The position numbers and the translations under genes were made by a program. The notes under the pieces were generated by a model. It worked only from the letters and a program-made list of their open reading frames with translations. It did not search any database and had not been told where the DNA came from. Shown piece after piece: positions 1 to 8,541 of a stretch of 64,000 nt of DNA. Source of the stretch: Hyphomicrobiales bacterium (GTDB taxonomy: Bacteria; Pseudomonadota; Alphaproteobacteria; Rhizobiales; Xanthobacteraceae); the NCBI GenBank assembly GCA_017305715.1, contig JAFKKG010000008.1, forward strand, positions 434,001 through 498,000, read 5' to 3'. The first letter of the stretch is position 1; every line of letters begins with the position of its first letter.

Positions 1-1
1 C

Positions 2-568
2 GGCGATGCCAATCCCATTGCCGCCATGGCGTCCGATCTGCACAATGCATACACGGCCGAGGCGGCGGCCTTCAACGCCGCCAATCCGACCCTGAGCCAT
101 GTCAACGTTGCGCTGGCGGGGGACGCCTGGGTCACGGCAATCAACAAGGGACTCGCGCAGTTCAACCCGTTCCTGGCGAACCAGCCGGCAGGCCAGATCG
201 ACTTGTGGGACAGCGATCCGCTATTGGCCTGTTGCACCGTACCGATCGGTTATCATTCGAGCCAGTACGGTGATTTTCTCAACGCGCTGGTGCTGTTCGG
301 GCAGATCACCGGTGTGAACCCGGAGACGCTTCTGGCCGAGTGGGATCCAAACAATCCGCTGTATTCAGCCTCCGCGTCGCAGGCGCTCGGCATCTCCCCC
401 GATATCGCCATGGCGCTCGCCATCGCGGCGGAGGACACTTTACTCGCGGGTGGGCCCGCCGCCGCCGCGCCCGAGCCATCCACCTGGGCGATGATGATCC
501 TGGGTTTCGCGGGAATTGGCTGCATGGCGTATCGCCGTCGCAAAGGCCTGGTCCAGCTTCCGGCCTGA
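2..568 (+). CDS. PEP-CTERM sorting-domain exported protein, probable SGNH-hydrolase-like C-terminal part (5' end outside window)
   Basis: The frame is open to the left edge, so the true start lies upstream; the ATG at 26 is only the first internal Met. The C-terminus carries a sorting signal: a PEPSTWAMM motif, a short hydrophobic segment (ILGFAGIGCMAY) and a basic RRRK tail, followed by nine residues. This is the PEPxxWA-type PEP-CTERM signal, which in the known systems directs exported proteins to an exosortase that cleaves and anchors them. Ahead of it, a D-S-D...YHSSQYGDFLNALVLFG segment resembles the C-terminal Asp/His block of SGNH (DUF4886-like) hydrolases, where H-x-S supplies the catalytic His. 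The hydrolase reading is inference because the nucleophile block is not in the window. No exosortase gene is visible here. Confidence 0.72.
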   Translation, partial: GDANPIAAMASDLHNAYTAEAAAFNAANPTLSHVNVALAGDAWVTAINKGLAQFNPFLANQPAGQIDLWDSDPLLACCTVPIGYHSSQYGDFLNALVLFGQITGVNPETLLAEWDPNNPLYSASASQALGISPDIAMALAIAAEDTLLAGGPAAAAPEPSTWAMMILGFAGIGCMAYRRRKGLVQLPA

Positions 569-590
569 ACGAATGGCATCCGATCGGAGA

Positions 591-613
591 GGCCGCCTAT
601 GGGCGGTCTTTCC
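591..613. terminator. Stem-loop between convergent genes
   Basis: GGCCGCC and GGGCGGTC form a 7-bp stem (one G-T pair) with a 3-4 nt loop, followed by TTT on the + strand. It lies between the stop of the PEP-CTERM gene and the stop of the leftward LysR gene, so it probably terminates the rightward transcript. The T run is short. Confidence 0.45.
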
Positions 614-663
614 GCTGTCTGATGGCGCGCAAAAGTGCCCTCCTCTGAAGCAGGCATTTGCAA

Positions 664-1587
664 TCAGGTTGCCGCAAGGCGGCGCGCCACCGCGATGAAG
701 GCAAGGACGGCAGGCCGTGATTCATCGGCGCGGTGCATCAGGGTCATGGGAGCGCGCAACAGGCCTTGCGCCGCAGCCGGCGCCTCCAGCGTGGCGTAGA
801 CAACACCATGATTGCCGATCTGACGCATCGATTCCGGGACGCAGGACACCCCGATGCCCGCGGCGACCAGGTTCAAATTGGTCAACATGCGGCCCACTTC
901 AGCGATCACACGCGGCTCAAAGCCGCTGAGGCGGCAGGCTTCGATGATGTTGGCATATATTCCCGGGGCGGCACGACGGCGCACCAGGATAAAATTCTGA
1001 TCCACCAGCGCGGTCATGGCGATCTTTGCCAGACCGCCGCGCCCCTTGCGCACGGGAAGGCGATGATTGGCAGGAAGTGCGGCCAACAGCCGTTCGCTGC
1101 CGAGGTCGACCATGGACAATATCGGCGGTCGCGCCACCGGAGCACGCATGATGCCAAAGGACAGACGATCGGCCAGTACGGCCTCGGTCAGTTCCGCAGC
1201 ATTGCTTTCGTGCAGGTCATACGAGATGGCCGGATGCACCTCGTGGAAGGCACGTAGCAGGCGCGGCACCAATGGATGAAGCGCCGCGGAAGTGGTAAGG
1301 CCTCCCACCAACTCGCCCTCCTCCCCGGCCCCGACCCGCCGCGCCCGACGACCCGCGCGATCGGCAGCGTCCAGCAATGCGCGCGCGTCTTCCAGCAGCG
1401 CCGCGCCGGCCGGCGTCAACTCGACGCCCTTGGGCAAGCGGTCAAACAGCCTTGTGTCGAGTTCGGCTTCGAGGATCCGGATCTGCTGGCTCAGCGGCGG
1501 CTGCGCCATGCCGAGCCGCGCGGCGGCACGCGTGATGTGACGCTCTTCTGCGACGGCCACGAAATAGCGCAAACGCTGTAGATCCAT
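664..1587 (-). CDS. LysR family transcriptional regulator
   Basis: 307-residue protein of normal LysR length. The N-terminal winged helix-turn-helix is at residues 1-60 (recognition region about 18-37, ITRAAARLGMAQPPLSQQ), followed by the usual linker and a periplasmic-binding-protein-like effector domain to the C-terminus. It is expected to be a DNA-binding regulator responding to a small molecule. It follows the SMP-30 gene on the same strand by 89 bp, so it may regulate that sugar-lactone/aromatic gene or be cotranscribed with it. The 89-bp gap holds an AGATATCT palindrome and AT-rich sequence that could be its own operator. The effector is unknown. Confidence 0.9.
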   Translation of the reverse strand: MDLQRLRYFVAVAEERHITRAAARLGMAQPPLSQQIRILEAELDTRLFDRLPKGVELTPAGAALLEDARALLDAADRAGRRARRVGAGEEGELVGGLTTSAALHPLVPRLLRAFHEVHPAISYDLHESNAAELTEAVLADRLSFGIMRAPVARPPILSMVDLGSERLLAALPANHRLPVRKGRGGLAKIAMTALVDQNFILVRRRAAPGIYANIIEACRLSGFEPRVIAEVGRMLTNLNLVAAGIGVSCVPESMRQIGNHGVVYATLEAPAAAQGLLRAPMTLMHRADESRPAVLAFIAVARRLAAT

Positions 1588-1676
1588 CGGGACGGTCCAG
1601 ACGATCTCGATATGAAAAGCCGCGCCAAAGATATCTTATCCTATGACAACGTCCAGCTGCGCGTGCCCCGACCGAA

Positions 1677-2579
1677 CTATCGATCCAGTCCGCCGATGTC
1701 AGCCACCAACACCGTGCCCGTCACCGACTCCGTGATGTAGAGACGATCGCTGTTGGCGCCGCCGATCGCGACATTGGTGCAGCTTGGGCCGGCGCAGGAC
1801 TTGATGCGGGCGATGCATTCGCCGTTCGGCGCGAACACGAACACGTGTCCGAGCGAAGCATGGGCGACGAACAGCCGGCCGGCTTTGTCCATCGTCATGC
1901 CGTCGGGGCCGCTTGGGCCGAACAGCGAGCAGAAGCGGCCGACCTTGGAGACGCTGCCGTCCTTCATGAACGGCATGCGCCACACCGCATTGTCGCGGGT
2001 CATGGCGACGAACAGCACGGCTTCCGCGGGATCGAGCACCAGCCCGTTGGGGCTGACGCCGGTATCGATCAGGCAATCGAGCCCGCCGCTGGCCGCGAGG
2101 CGGTACACCCGCCCGGTCGGATCGTGCAGGCCGGTCTGTCCCTGGTCGGTGAAATAGATGTCGCCATTGCTGGCGAGATGCAGGTCGTTGCAGCCCTTGA
2201 AGGATTCGGAGTTGCGCGAGGTCAGGATTTTTTGCATCCGTCCGGTCCGCGCATCGAGTTCCATGATGCCATGGCGATAGTCGGCGACGAGGATGCGCCC
2301 GTCGCGGCTGATCTTGAGGCCATTGGGCCAGCCGTCATATTCCGCGACCAGCGACCATTTCCTGTCCGGCGATATCCTGAAGATGCGCCCGAAGGGTATG
2401 TCGACGATGTAGAGGTTGCCATCAGCGTCAAAGGACGGACCTTCGATGAAACAGTCCGTCATCGCGCCCGGCCGGTTGGCGTCAGCCCATTCGGTCCGCA
2501 CCTTGCGGCGGAATTCGTCGGGCATCGCTGAGAAGATTTCGGTCTTGATCAATCGAGGCGGCGTTTCCAGATACATCAT
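1677..2579 (-). CDS. SMP-30/gluconolactonase/LRE family protein
   Basis: 300-residue six-bladed propeller hydrolase of the SMP-30/gluconolaconase family, which opens lactone rings of sugar acids using one divalent metal. The family metal ligands are recognisable: Glu46 in IEGP, Asn178 in SPNG and Asp226 in GPSGPDG; a CND triplet at 130-132 is the usual substrate-side Asn. Repeated strand motifs (ADGNLYIVD, SRDGRILVAD, SNGDIYFTD, KAGRLFVA) mark the blades. There is no signal peptide, so it should be cytoplasmic. Two adjacent Met codons (2579 and 2576) could start it. The LysR gene lies downstream on the same strand. The substrate is not deducible from sequence. Confidence 0.88.
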   Translation of the reverse strand: MMYLETPPRLIKTEIFSAMPDEFRRKVRTEWADANRPGAMTDCFIEGPSFDADGNLYIVDIPFGRIFRISPDRKWSLVAEYDGWPNGLKISRDGRILVADYRHGIMELDARTGRMQKILTSRNSESFKGCNDLHLASNGDIYFTDQGQTGLHDPTGRVYRLAASGGLDCLIDTGVSPNGLVLDPAEAVLFVAMTRDNAVWRMPFMKDGSVSKVGRFCSLFGPSGPDGMTMDKAGRLFVAHASLGHVFVFAPNGECIARIKSCAGPSCTNVAIGGANSDRLYITESVTGTVLVADIGGLDR

Positions 2580-2652
2580 TTTCTTGGTTCACCGTGATGG
2601 GACAACGGGTGGACCTTAAACGACATCTTCCGAGCAGTCGATTGACGCTCTC

Positions 2653-2691
2653 TTCGTCATTGCAAAGGAGCGGAGTGACGAAACAGTCCGT
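2653..2691. repeat. Dispersed GTCATTGC-type repeat, degenerate copy
   Basis: CGTCATTGCAAAGGAGCGGA followed by GTGACGAAACAGTCCGTC resembles the 'cgtcattgcgag...gaagcaatcc' elements common between genes in Bradyrhizobium; a better-kept copy sits at 46699-46770. It occupies part of the 253-bp divergent region (2580-2832) between the SMP-30 and lipoprotein genes. I see no other clear feature in that region beyond the lipoprotein ribosome binding site. Confidence 0.5.
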
Positions 2692-2832
2692 CGCATCATG
2701 GCGAGTGGCCGAATGGTAGGCCTTAGTCCCTTCCCGAAGTAATGGTCTTTTGATAAACGGCTGCGCGGGCATGGTGAACGGTAGACCACCAACATCATTG
2801 GGGTCGGATGCGATCGTCACTTGGGGAGTGTT

Positions 2833-3237
2833 ATGGGGACTAAAGCGCCTTTTATCGCAGTGCCGACTGCGGTCGCGTTGCTTGTGCTACTTGCTGGATG
2901 CTCGACGACGCCGGAGGCCCTGGAAGCTAAATCCGACGCCATAGTCGAGAACTACGCCAACAACTATGAGGAGATCTATCAGCGCATTGCCGACACAGCC
3001 AGGCGCTGTTTTGCAGGTCCGGGTACCCCAGCTTTGACGATGGCGGTTGAAGCCGACCTCCGTAAGGAGCTTGGCTTTGGAGAGGTTCGTTTTGTTGCGA
3101 TCGGAGTAGTATACTCAAACTACTACGTTTCAGTGAAAATCGAAAGGGTGGCTTCAGGATCCCGCGTTTCCCTGCGAACGCTCTACCCCGGTTACAAGAG
3201 GATTTTTCGTTGGGCCGGCGGAGACCGGCAATGCTGA
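2833..3237 (+). CDS. Small lipoprotein of unknown function
   Basis: 134-residue protein starting at ATG 2833, chosen over the in-frame TTG at 2821 because GGGGAG (2823-2828) lies 4 nt upstream. The N-terminus is a lipoprotein signal: MGTK, a hydrophobic core and a lipobox LLAGC, so it should be lipidated at Cys22 or so and membrane-anchored. The mature part has an acidic helix (NNYEEIYQRIADTARRC), and ends with a Tyr/Arg-rich strand segment and a final Cys. The family is not recognised. It is transcribed towards nasC, with only 13 bp between the two convergent stop codons. Codon use is less GC-biased than in its neighbours. Confidence 0.72.
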   Translation: MGTKAPFIAVPTAVALLVLLAGCSTTPEALEAKSDAIVENYANNYEEIYQRIADTARRCFAGPGTPALTMAVEADLRKELGFGEVRFVAIGVVYSNYYVSVKIERVASGSRVSLRTLYPGYKRIFRWAGGDRQC

Positions 3238-3250
3238 CTGATGCGATGAC

Positions 3251-5953
3251 CTAATTCGCCACGGCCAATTGCTGCGGCACGGCATTCGGCGCGGTCTGCG
3301 CGATCAGCCGCTTCAGCTCCGGAATGCAGGAGCCGCAATTGGTGCCCGCCTTCAGCCTGGCGCCGATCTCGGCGGCGGAGCGGGCGCCGGCGGCAATGCT
3401 GTCGCAGATGGTTGTGCGGCCCACCCCAAAGCAGGCGCAGACGATCGGACCGGCATTGGCAAGGCCGTCGGTCGATTTGCCCGACAGCAGCATGCGGCGC
3501 TGATCGTTGCTGAGCGCATCGGCGGCAAACAGCCCCTTGACGACGTTCCAGTCGCCGGCGTCGCGCGCCGGTCCGATGAACAGGCAGGTTTCGATGCGGT
3601 CCCCGGCAAACGATGCCGCGCGAAAAACGCCGCCGCCAAAATCCGTATATTCGGCGAGATCATCGCCGGCGGTCGATCGGAGCCAGGATTGCCAATCCCT
3701 GAGATCGGCATTGCCCGCGAGCAGATAGCCATGGCCGCCGTTGACGGCGACGCGCGCCCACCAGACATGATCAGGCAGTTCGAGCGGCGCGCGCGACAGG
3801 GCAAAGCCGCGGAACACATATTCGTAGGGCGCGATCGAGGCCGGCGTCGCCTTGTTCTCGGGCTGGCCGGAAAATGGATCGGTGTGCGGGGCCACCAGCG
3901 ATCCGACGCGTGCGCCGGTTGCCGTGACCGCACTCCAGTGGATCGGCGCGAACAGCATGCCGCGCTGCTGGCGCTCGCTGACAACCACCCGCAGCGTGCA
4001 TTGCCCGTAATCGGTCGCAACCCTCGCAAAATCGCCGTCGGCGACGCCGTGCCGCGCGGCGTCGTCCGGGTGCACCTCGATGAACGGCTCCGGCAGATGC
4101 TGGCCGAGCCGCGGGCTCATTCCGGAGCGGGTCATGGTGTGCCATTGATCCCTGATGCGGCCGGTGTTCAGCCGCAATGGACGCGCCGCCGTGGTCTCGG
4201 TGCGCAGCGCGGGAATTTCCGGCGCAACGAAACGGGCCTTCCTTTCGTTGGCGAAGAAGCCGCCCTCGGCAAAGAAACGCGCCTGCGGCTGCGCATTGAG
4301 CCGGATCGGCCATTGCACCGGCGCCATCGCATCAAAGCCTTCGTCCGATACCGCCTTCAGCCCGCCGATATCGAAGTCGCGGTTGCCGTCATTCTCGAAC
4401 GCCGAGAGCGCGGCATGCTCGCGAAAAATGTCGGCGGCCGAGGTGAAATTGAACGCCGCGCCAAAGCCGAGGCGTTTTGCAATCTCGCCAATGATCCACC
4501 AGTCCGGCCGCGCCTCACCGGGCGAAGACAGGAACGCGCGCTGCCGCGAGATGCGGCGTTCCGAATTGGTGACGGTGCCGGACTTCTCGCCCCAGGCCTG
4601 CGCCGGGAACAGCACATGGGCGCCGGCATCGACGGTATCGTTGGAGGTCACGTTCTCGGAAACCACGAACAGTTCGAGTTTCCTGAGCGCCGCGCGGGCC
4701 GCGTCGGCATTGGGCAGGGACACCGCCGGATTGGTGCCGATCACCCACAGCGCCTTGATCTCGCCGCGACCGATCGCCTCGAACATCTGGACCGCCTTCA
4801 GCCCTTCATGGGTGGCGATCCGCGGCGCCTTCCAGAACCGGCGCACGCAGTCGATATCCGGCGGCGTGAAGGCCATATGGGCCGCGAGCTGGTTGGCGAG
4901 CCCGCCGACCTCGCGGCCGCCCATCGCATTGGGCTGTCCGGTCAGCGAGAACGGCGATGCGCCCACCTTGCCGATCCGGCCGGTGGCGAGATGGCAGTTG
5001 AGGATAGCGTTGACCTTGTCGGTGCCCTGCGCGGACTGGTTGACGCCCTGCGAATACATCGTGACGACGCGAGGCGTATTGGCAAACATCTGGAAGAAGG
5101 CGAGGACGTCCTGCTCGGACAGGCCGGTCGCGAGCGCGGTGGCACCGGCACTGCCGGCCATACTGCGGGCCCGCGCGATCGCATCCTCGAAACCAGACGT
5201 GTGGCGCTCGATATAGTCGCGGTCGAGCGCGCCATTGTCGGCAAGATACACCAGCAGACCGCTGAACAGCGCCGCGTCGGTGCCGGGCTTCAACCCCAGA
5301 AACAGATCGTCCTCGCCGACCGTGTCGGTGCGGCGCGGATCGATCACCACGATGCGAGCGCCGCGTTGTTGTTTATTGACCAGCATGCGCTGGTACAGCA
5401 CCGGATGGCACCAGGCCGCATTGGAGCCGACCAGCACCAGCAAATCGGCCTCGTCGAGGTCCTCGTAACACCCCGGCACCGTATCGGCGCCGAAGGCGCG
5501 GCGGTGGCCGGCGACCGACGAGGCCATGCACAGCCGCGAATTAGTATCGACATTGGCGCTGCCGACAAAGCCCTTCATCAGCTTGTTGGCGACATAATAA
5601 TCCTCGGTCAGCAACTGGCCGGAGAGATAGAACGCCACCGCGCCGGGGCCGTCGCGCGCGATGATATGCTGAAACCGGCGCGCGACATGGTCGAGCGCGT
5701 CGCTCCAGGCCACCCGCTCCATGGAGCCCTTGTCGCAGCGGATCATCGGATGCAGTAGGCGGTTCTCGAGGCCCAGCGTCTCGCCGAGCGCCGAACCCTT
5801 CGAGCACAGCCGGCCGAAATTGGCGGGGTGTTCGGGATCCCCCGAGATCGCCGCCCCGCCGCGGCCGTCGGGTGTCGCGAGCACGCCGCAGCCGACGCCG
5901 CAATAGGCGCAGGTGGTCCTGGTGACGCGCAGATGGGGATCGACGGCGGTCAT
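3251..5953 (-). CDS. nasC: Assimilatory nitrate reductase, catalytic subunit
   Basis: 900-residue cytoplasmic molybdoenzyme reducing nitrate to nitrite (called nasC in Bradyrhizobium, nasA elsewhere). An N-terminal [4Fe-4S] site is formed by Cys15, Cys18, Cys22 and Cys50. The Mo-bis-MGD domains follow, with the likely Mo-ligand Cys142 in SRLCMAS, and the molydopterin dinucleotide-binding domain is at about 590-720. The C-terminal extension carries a BFD-like [2Fe-2S] site, Cys839, Cys841, Cys873 and Cys876, typical of the long Nas form that receives electrons from a flavoprotein. No Tat signal is present, as expected. It is the last gene of the operon, 13 bp after flp, its probable electron donor. 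No nitrite reductase gene is in the window. Confidence 0.95.
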   Translation of the reverse strand: MTAVDPHLRVTRTTCAYCGVGCGVLATPDGRGGAAISGDPEHPANFGRLCSKGSALGETLGLENRLLHPMIRCDKGSMERVAWSDALDHVARRFQHIIARDGPGAVAFYLSGQLLTEDYYVANKLMKGFVGSANVDTNSRLCMASSVAGHRRAFGADTVPGCYEDLDEADLLVLVGSNAAWCHPVLYQRMLVNKQQRGARIVVIDPRRTDTVGEDDLFLGLKPGTDAALFSGLLVYLADNGALDRDYIERHTSGFEDAIARARSMAGSAGATALATGLSEQDVLAFFQMFANTPRVVTMYSQGVNQSAQGTDKVNAILNCHLATGRIGKVGASPFSLTGQPNAMGGREVGGLANQLAAHMAFTPPDIDCVRRFWKAPRIATHEGLKAVQMFEAIGRGEIKALWVIGTNPAVSLPNADAARAALRKLELFVVSENVTSNDTVDAGAHVLFPAQAWGEKSGTVTNSERRISRQRAFLSSPGEARPDWWIIGEIAKRLGFGAAFNFTSAADIFREHAALSAFENDGNRDFDIGGLKAVSDEGFDAMAPVQWPIRLNAQPQARFFAEGGFFANERKARFVAPEIPALRTETTAARPLRLNTGRIRDQWHTMTRSGMSPRLGQHLPEPFIEVHPDDAARHGVADGDFARVATDYGQCTLRVVVSERQQRGMLFAPIHWSAVTATGARVGSLVAPHTDPFSGQPENKATPASIAPYEYVFRGFALSRAPLELPDHVWWARVAVNGGHGYLLAGNADLRDWQSWLRSTAGDDLAEYTDFGGGVFRAASFAGDRIETCLFIGPARDAGDWNVVKGLFAADALSNDQRRMLLSGKSTDGLANAGPIVCACFGVGRTTICDSIAAGARSAAEIGARLKAGTNCGSCIPELKRLIAQTAPNAVPQQLAVAN

Positions 5954-5966
5954 GCGAGCAACCGGC

Positions 5967-7175
5967 TCATGCCGCCTCTGCGAGTGAACGGCCGAACATC
6001 ATGTCGGCGCGAATGCGCAGCGTCGGCTGGCGGCTGCGGATCAGTTCGAGATACCAGAGCGCATCGCTGACGTCGCCGATCAGCACCGCGCCGGTCAGAC
6101 GGCCCTCCGATATCACGAGCTTCTTGTAGGTGCCGAAATTGAGATCGCTGAGCACGATGGTCTCGGTGCCGGCGGCGCCGATGAAATCGCCTGCGGAGAA
6201 CACGCTGACGCCGGAGACCTTCAGGTTGGTCGCTACCACGCTGCCGCCGTAACGGGCGTCACGGCCTGCAAGATGCCGCGCCAGCACGCGCGCCTGCTCA
6301 TAGGCCGGCTCGACCAGCCCGTAACAGATGCCGCGGTGCTCGGCGCATTCGCCGACCGCAAAAATATCCGGCGCGCTGGTCTGCAGACAATCGTCGACGA
6401 CGATGCCGCGGTTGACGGCAATGCCGGCCTCCCTGGCCAGGGCGATGTTGGGCCGGATGCCGGCGGCAAAGATCACCGCCTCGGCGTCGAGGTGGCGGCC
6501 ATCCGCCAGTTCGACGCCCTCGACCCGCGTCACACCATGGATGCGCGCGGTGTTGGCGTTGAGCAGGATCTCGATGCCCTTGCGTTCGACGAGCGATTTC
6601 AACAGTTCCGCCGCGGGCGCATCGAGCTGGCGCTCCATCAGCCGGTCCATCAGATGGACCAGCGTCACCGGCGCGCCGGCCTTGGCGAGCCCATAGGCCG
6701 CCTCAAGTCCGAGCAGCCCGCCTCCGACCACCACCACGCGCTTCTTCTGCGCCGCCAGGGTCAGCAGCAGATCGACATCGCGGCTGTCGCGAAACGTGTG
6801 CACGCCAGCCAGATCGGCGCCGGGCACGTTGAGCCGCAACGGCGACGAACCCGTGGTCAGGATCAGCTTTGAAAACGGGATGCTCTCCTCATTTTCAATC
6901 TTGACCTCGCGCCGGCCGACGTCGACTTCGGTGGCCATGCAACCGTATTTCAGGGTGACACCGCGGTCGCGCCACCATGCAGCGGGGCGCAGCTCGATGT
7001 CATGCGAGGCGGTCTCGCCGGCGAGAACCGACGACAGCAGCACGCGATTATAGGCAAGCCGCGGCTCGTCGCCGATCACGGCGATCGCGTAACGCCCGAG
7101 CGCCACCTTGGCCAGCTCGTCGACCAGACGCGCGGCGGCCATTCCATTGCCGACAATCACCAGCGGCTCGCTCAT
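5967..7175 (-). CDS. flp: FAD-dependent NAD(P)H oxidoreductase of the nitrate-assimilation operon
   Basis: 402-residue pyridine nucleotide-disulfide oxidoreductase-type flavoprotein. An FAD-binding motif (VGNGMAAARL) opens the protein, and an NAD(P)-binding motif VVGGGLLGLEAA lies near residue 150. A second FAD motif, DIFAVGECAEHRG, is near 270. It resembles the FAD/NAD half of NirB. Placed between the globin and nasC, it matches Flp of the Bradyrhizobium system, which is proposed to pass NAD(P)H electrons to the reductase and to the globin. The CxxC disulfide of thiol reductases is absent. The gene lies 21 bp after bjgb and 13 bp before nasC, so the three are surely cotranscribed. Confidence 0.9.
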   Translation of the reverse strand: MSEPLVIVGNGMAAARLVDELAKVALGRYAIAVIGDEPRLAYNRVLLSSVLAGETASHDIELRPAAWWRDRGVTLKYGCMATEVDVGRREVKIENEESIPFSKLILTTGSSPLRLNVPGADLAGVHTFRDSRDVDLLLTLAAQKKRVVVVGGGLLGLEAAYGLAKAGAPVTLVHLMDRLMERQLDAPAAELLKSLVERKGIEILLNANTARIHGVTRVEGVELADGRHLDAEAVIFAAGIRPNIALAREAGIAVNRGIVVDDCLQTSAPDIFAVGECAEHRGICYGLVEPAYEQARVLARHLAGRDARYGGSVVATNLKVSGVSVFSAGDFIGAAGTETIVLSDLNFGTYKKLVISEGRLTGAVLIGDVSDALWYLELIRSRQPTLRIRADMMFGRSLAEAA

Positions 7176-7196
7176 GACGTTTCCCTTGGCGCCCGC

Positions 7197-7622
7197 CTAC
7201 TCGGCGGCTTCTGCGCTGCCATAGGCTTCCGAAATCATGTAGCCGGACAGCGTGGCGTAGGCAGCGGTCCAGGCCGCAGCGGTCTCCGGCGTCCAGTGCT
7301 CGCCGAGTCCCTTTTCCAGGGTCCACAGCAAGGCACTCCCGACGACGGGATAGTGCTCGGGCTTGGCGCCGTAGCCGACATGACGCCTGGCGAGCGCGCT
7401 CGCGGCAGGCAGAATGGCTTCGAGGTTTGTCAGCCCGCCCACCACGACGGCGAGCGTCGCCATCAATTTCTTGCGCTGCTCGGTCATGTCGTCCGGAAAC
7501 ATCGCCCGGACCGCGGGCGCCACTTCGAACAGGCGGCCGTAAAACAGAACCGCCGCCTGCTCGGAGATCGGCGCGACCTTGGCGAAACTTTGCTGCACGA
7601 GGTTGACTTGTTCTGGCGTCAC
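7197..7622 (-). CDS. bjgb: Single-domain haemoglobin (Bjgb type)
   Basis: 141-residue globin. The start is taken as GTG 7622, preceded by GGAG at a good distance; the longer open frame upstream is only translated repeat. Key haem-pocket residues fit Vitreoscilla-type bacterial globins: Tyr28 (B10), Phe42 (CD1), Gln49 (E7) and proximal His90 in PEHYPVVG. In Bradyrhizobium this globin, encoded with flp and nasC, is known to detoxify nitric oxide formed during nitrate assimilation; flp is the likely reductase partner. There is no FAD or NAD domain, so it is not a flavohaemoglobin. A palindromic repeat separates it from nrtC. Confidence 0.92.
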   Translation of the reverse strand: MTPEQVNLVQQSFAKVAPISEQAAVLFYGRLFEVAPAVRAMFPDDMTEQRKKLMATLAVVVGGLTNLEAILPAASALARRHVGYGAKPEHYPVVGSALLWTLEKGLGEHWTPETAAAWTAAYATLSGYMISEAYGSAEAAE

Positions 7623-7636
7623 TTGCTCCTCCACAC

Positions 7637-7728
7637 TTGTCACGCGCGGGCTTGACCCGCGCATCCATCCCAAAAATGCTTTGCCTTTTCGATGGATTGC
7701 CGGGTCGAGCCCGGCAATGACGAAAAAG
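7637..7728. repeat. Double-hairpin dispersed repeat inside the nrt-bjgb-flp-nasC operon
   Basis: Two hairpins, GCGCGGG-cttga-CCCGCGC and TTGCCGGG-tcgag-CCCGGCAA, flank an inner pair ATCCATC/GATGGAT with GTCA and TGAC at the ends. Its translation (AGLDPAIH, GSSPAMT) is the familiar peptide signature of this Bradyrhizobium intergenic repeat. It fills nearly all of the 112-bp gap between nrtC and bjgb, so the operon mRNA would carry a strong structure there. Confidence 0.85.
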
Positions 7729-7734
7729 CAAACG

Positions 7735-8529
7735 TCATGCCGCTTCGACGAAGCGATGCCGCTCGTAGAGGAATTCGAGCACCCGCTGCCGGCACTTGAG
7801 GTAACCGGGGTTGGTGGCCAGTTCGAGCCGCTTGCGCGGACGCGCCAGCGGCACTTCCAGCACTTCGCCGATCCGTGCACTCGGCCCGTTGGTCATCATC
7901 ACGATGCGGTCCGACAGCAGCACCGCCTCGTCGACGTCATGGGTGATCATCAGGATGGTGTTGCCGAGCTTCTGATGCAGCGCCATCACCGAGTCCTGCA
8001 GATGGGCGCGGGTCAGCGCGTCGAGCGCGCCGAAGGGTTCGTCGAGCAGCAAGACCTTCGGCTCCATCGCCAGCGCCCGCGCGATACCGACGCGCTGCTT
8101 CATGCCGCCGGAGATTTCCGAGGGCCGCTTGTCCTTGGCATGGGCCATCTGCACGAGGTTGAGATTGTGCATCACCCAGGCGTCGCGCTCGCTACGGGTC
8201 TTGCTCGAGGCGAACACCTTGTCGACGCCGAGTCTGACGTTTTCATAGACGGTGAGCCAGGGCAGCAGGCTGTGGTTCTGGAACACCACTGCACGATCCG
8301 GTCCCGGCGAATTGACCTCGCGGTTTTCCAAGAGCACGCAGCCGGTCGTGCAATTGGTCAGACCGGCCACGATGTTGAGCAGCGTGGACTTGCCGCAACC
8401 GGAATGGCCGATGATCGAGACGTATTCGCCCTTGTCGATCGTCAGGTTGATCTCCTTCAGCACCTCGGTCGTGGCGTTGCCGCGGGTGAAGGTCTTGTCG
8501 ATGTGGTCGAGCTTGAGATAGGCCTGCAT
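7735..8529 (-). CDS. nrtC: Nitrate ABC transporter, ATP-binding protein
   Basis: 264-residue ABC ATPase of the nitrate/sulfonate/taurine class. Walker A is GHSGCGKST at 41-49, the Q-loop is in VVFQNHSLLPWLTV, the signature is SGGMKQR, Walker B is VLLLDEPFGALD, and the H-loop His is in MITHDVDEA. It lacks the C-terminal NrtA-like regulatory domain found in cyanobacterial NrtC, so functionally it corresponds to the short NrtD/NasD type. It is 12 bp downstream of nrtB and energises nitrate import together with NrtA and NrtB. Confidence 0.92.
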   Translation of the reverse strand: MQAYLKLDHIDKTFTRGNATTEVLKEINLTIDKGEYVSIIGHSGCGKSTLLNIVAGLTNCTTGCVLLENREVNSPGPDRAVVFQNHSLLPWLTVYENVRLGVDKVFASSKTRSERDAWVMHNLNLVQMAHAKDKRPSEISGGMKQRVGIARALAMEPKVLLLDEPFGALDALTRAHLQDSVMALHQKLGNTILMITHDVDEAVLLSDRIVMMTNGPSARIGEVLEVPLARPRKRLELATNPGYLKCRQRVLEFLYERHRFVEAA

Positions 8530-8541
8530 GATATGTTCCCT

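Noticed and set aside
3269-5758. 829-codon open frame on the + strand opposite nasC
   Set aside because: It is an antisense shadow of high-GC codon bias: Arg/Gly/Ala-rich, no family motif, no ribosome binding site, and nasC on the other strand has all its cofactor residues.
7623-7880. N-terminal extension of the globin to 227 residues
   Set aside because: The added part is translated dispersed repeat (AGLDPAIH signature) and overlaps nrtC; GTG 7622 has a ribosome binding site and gives the usual globin length.
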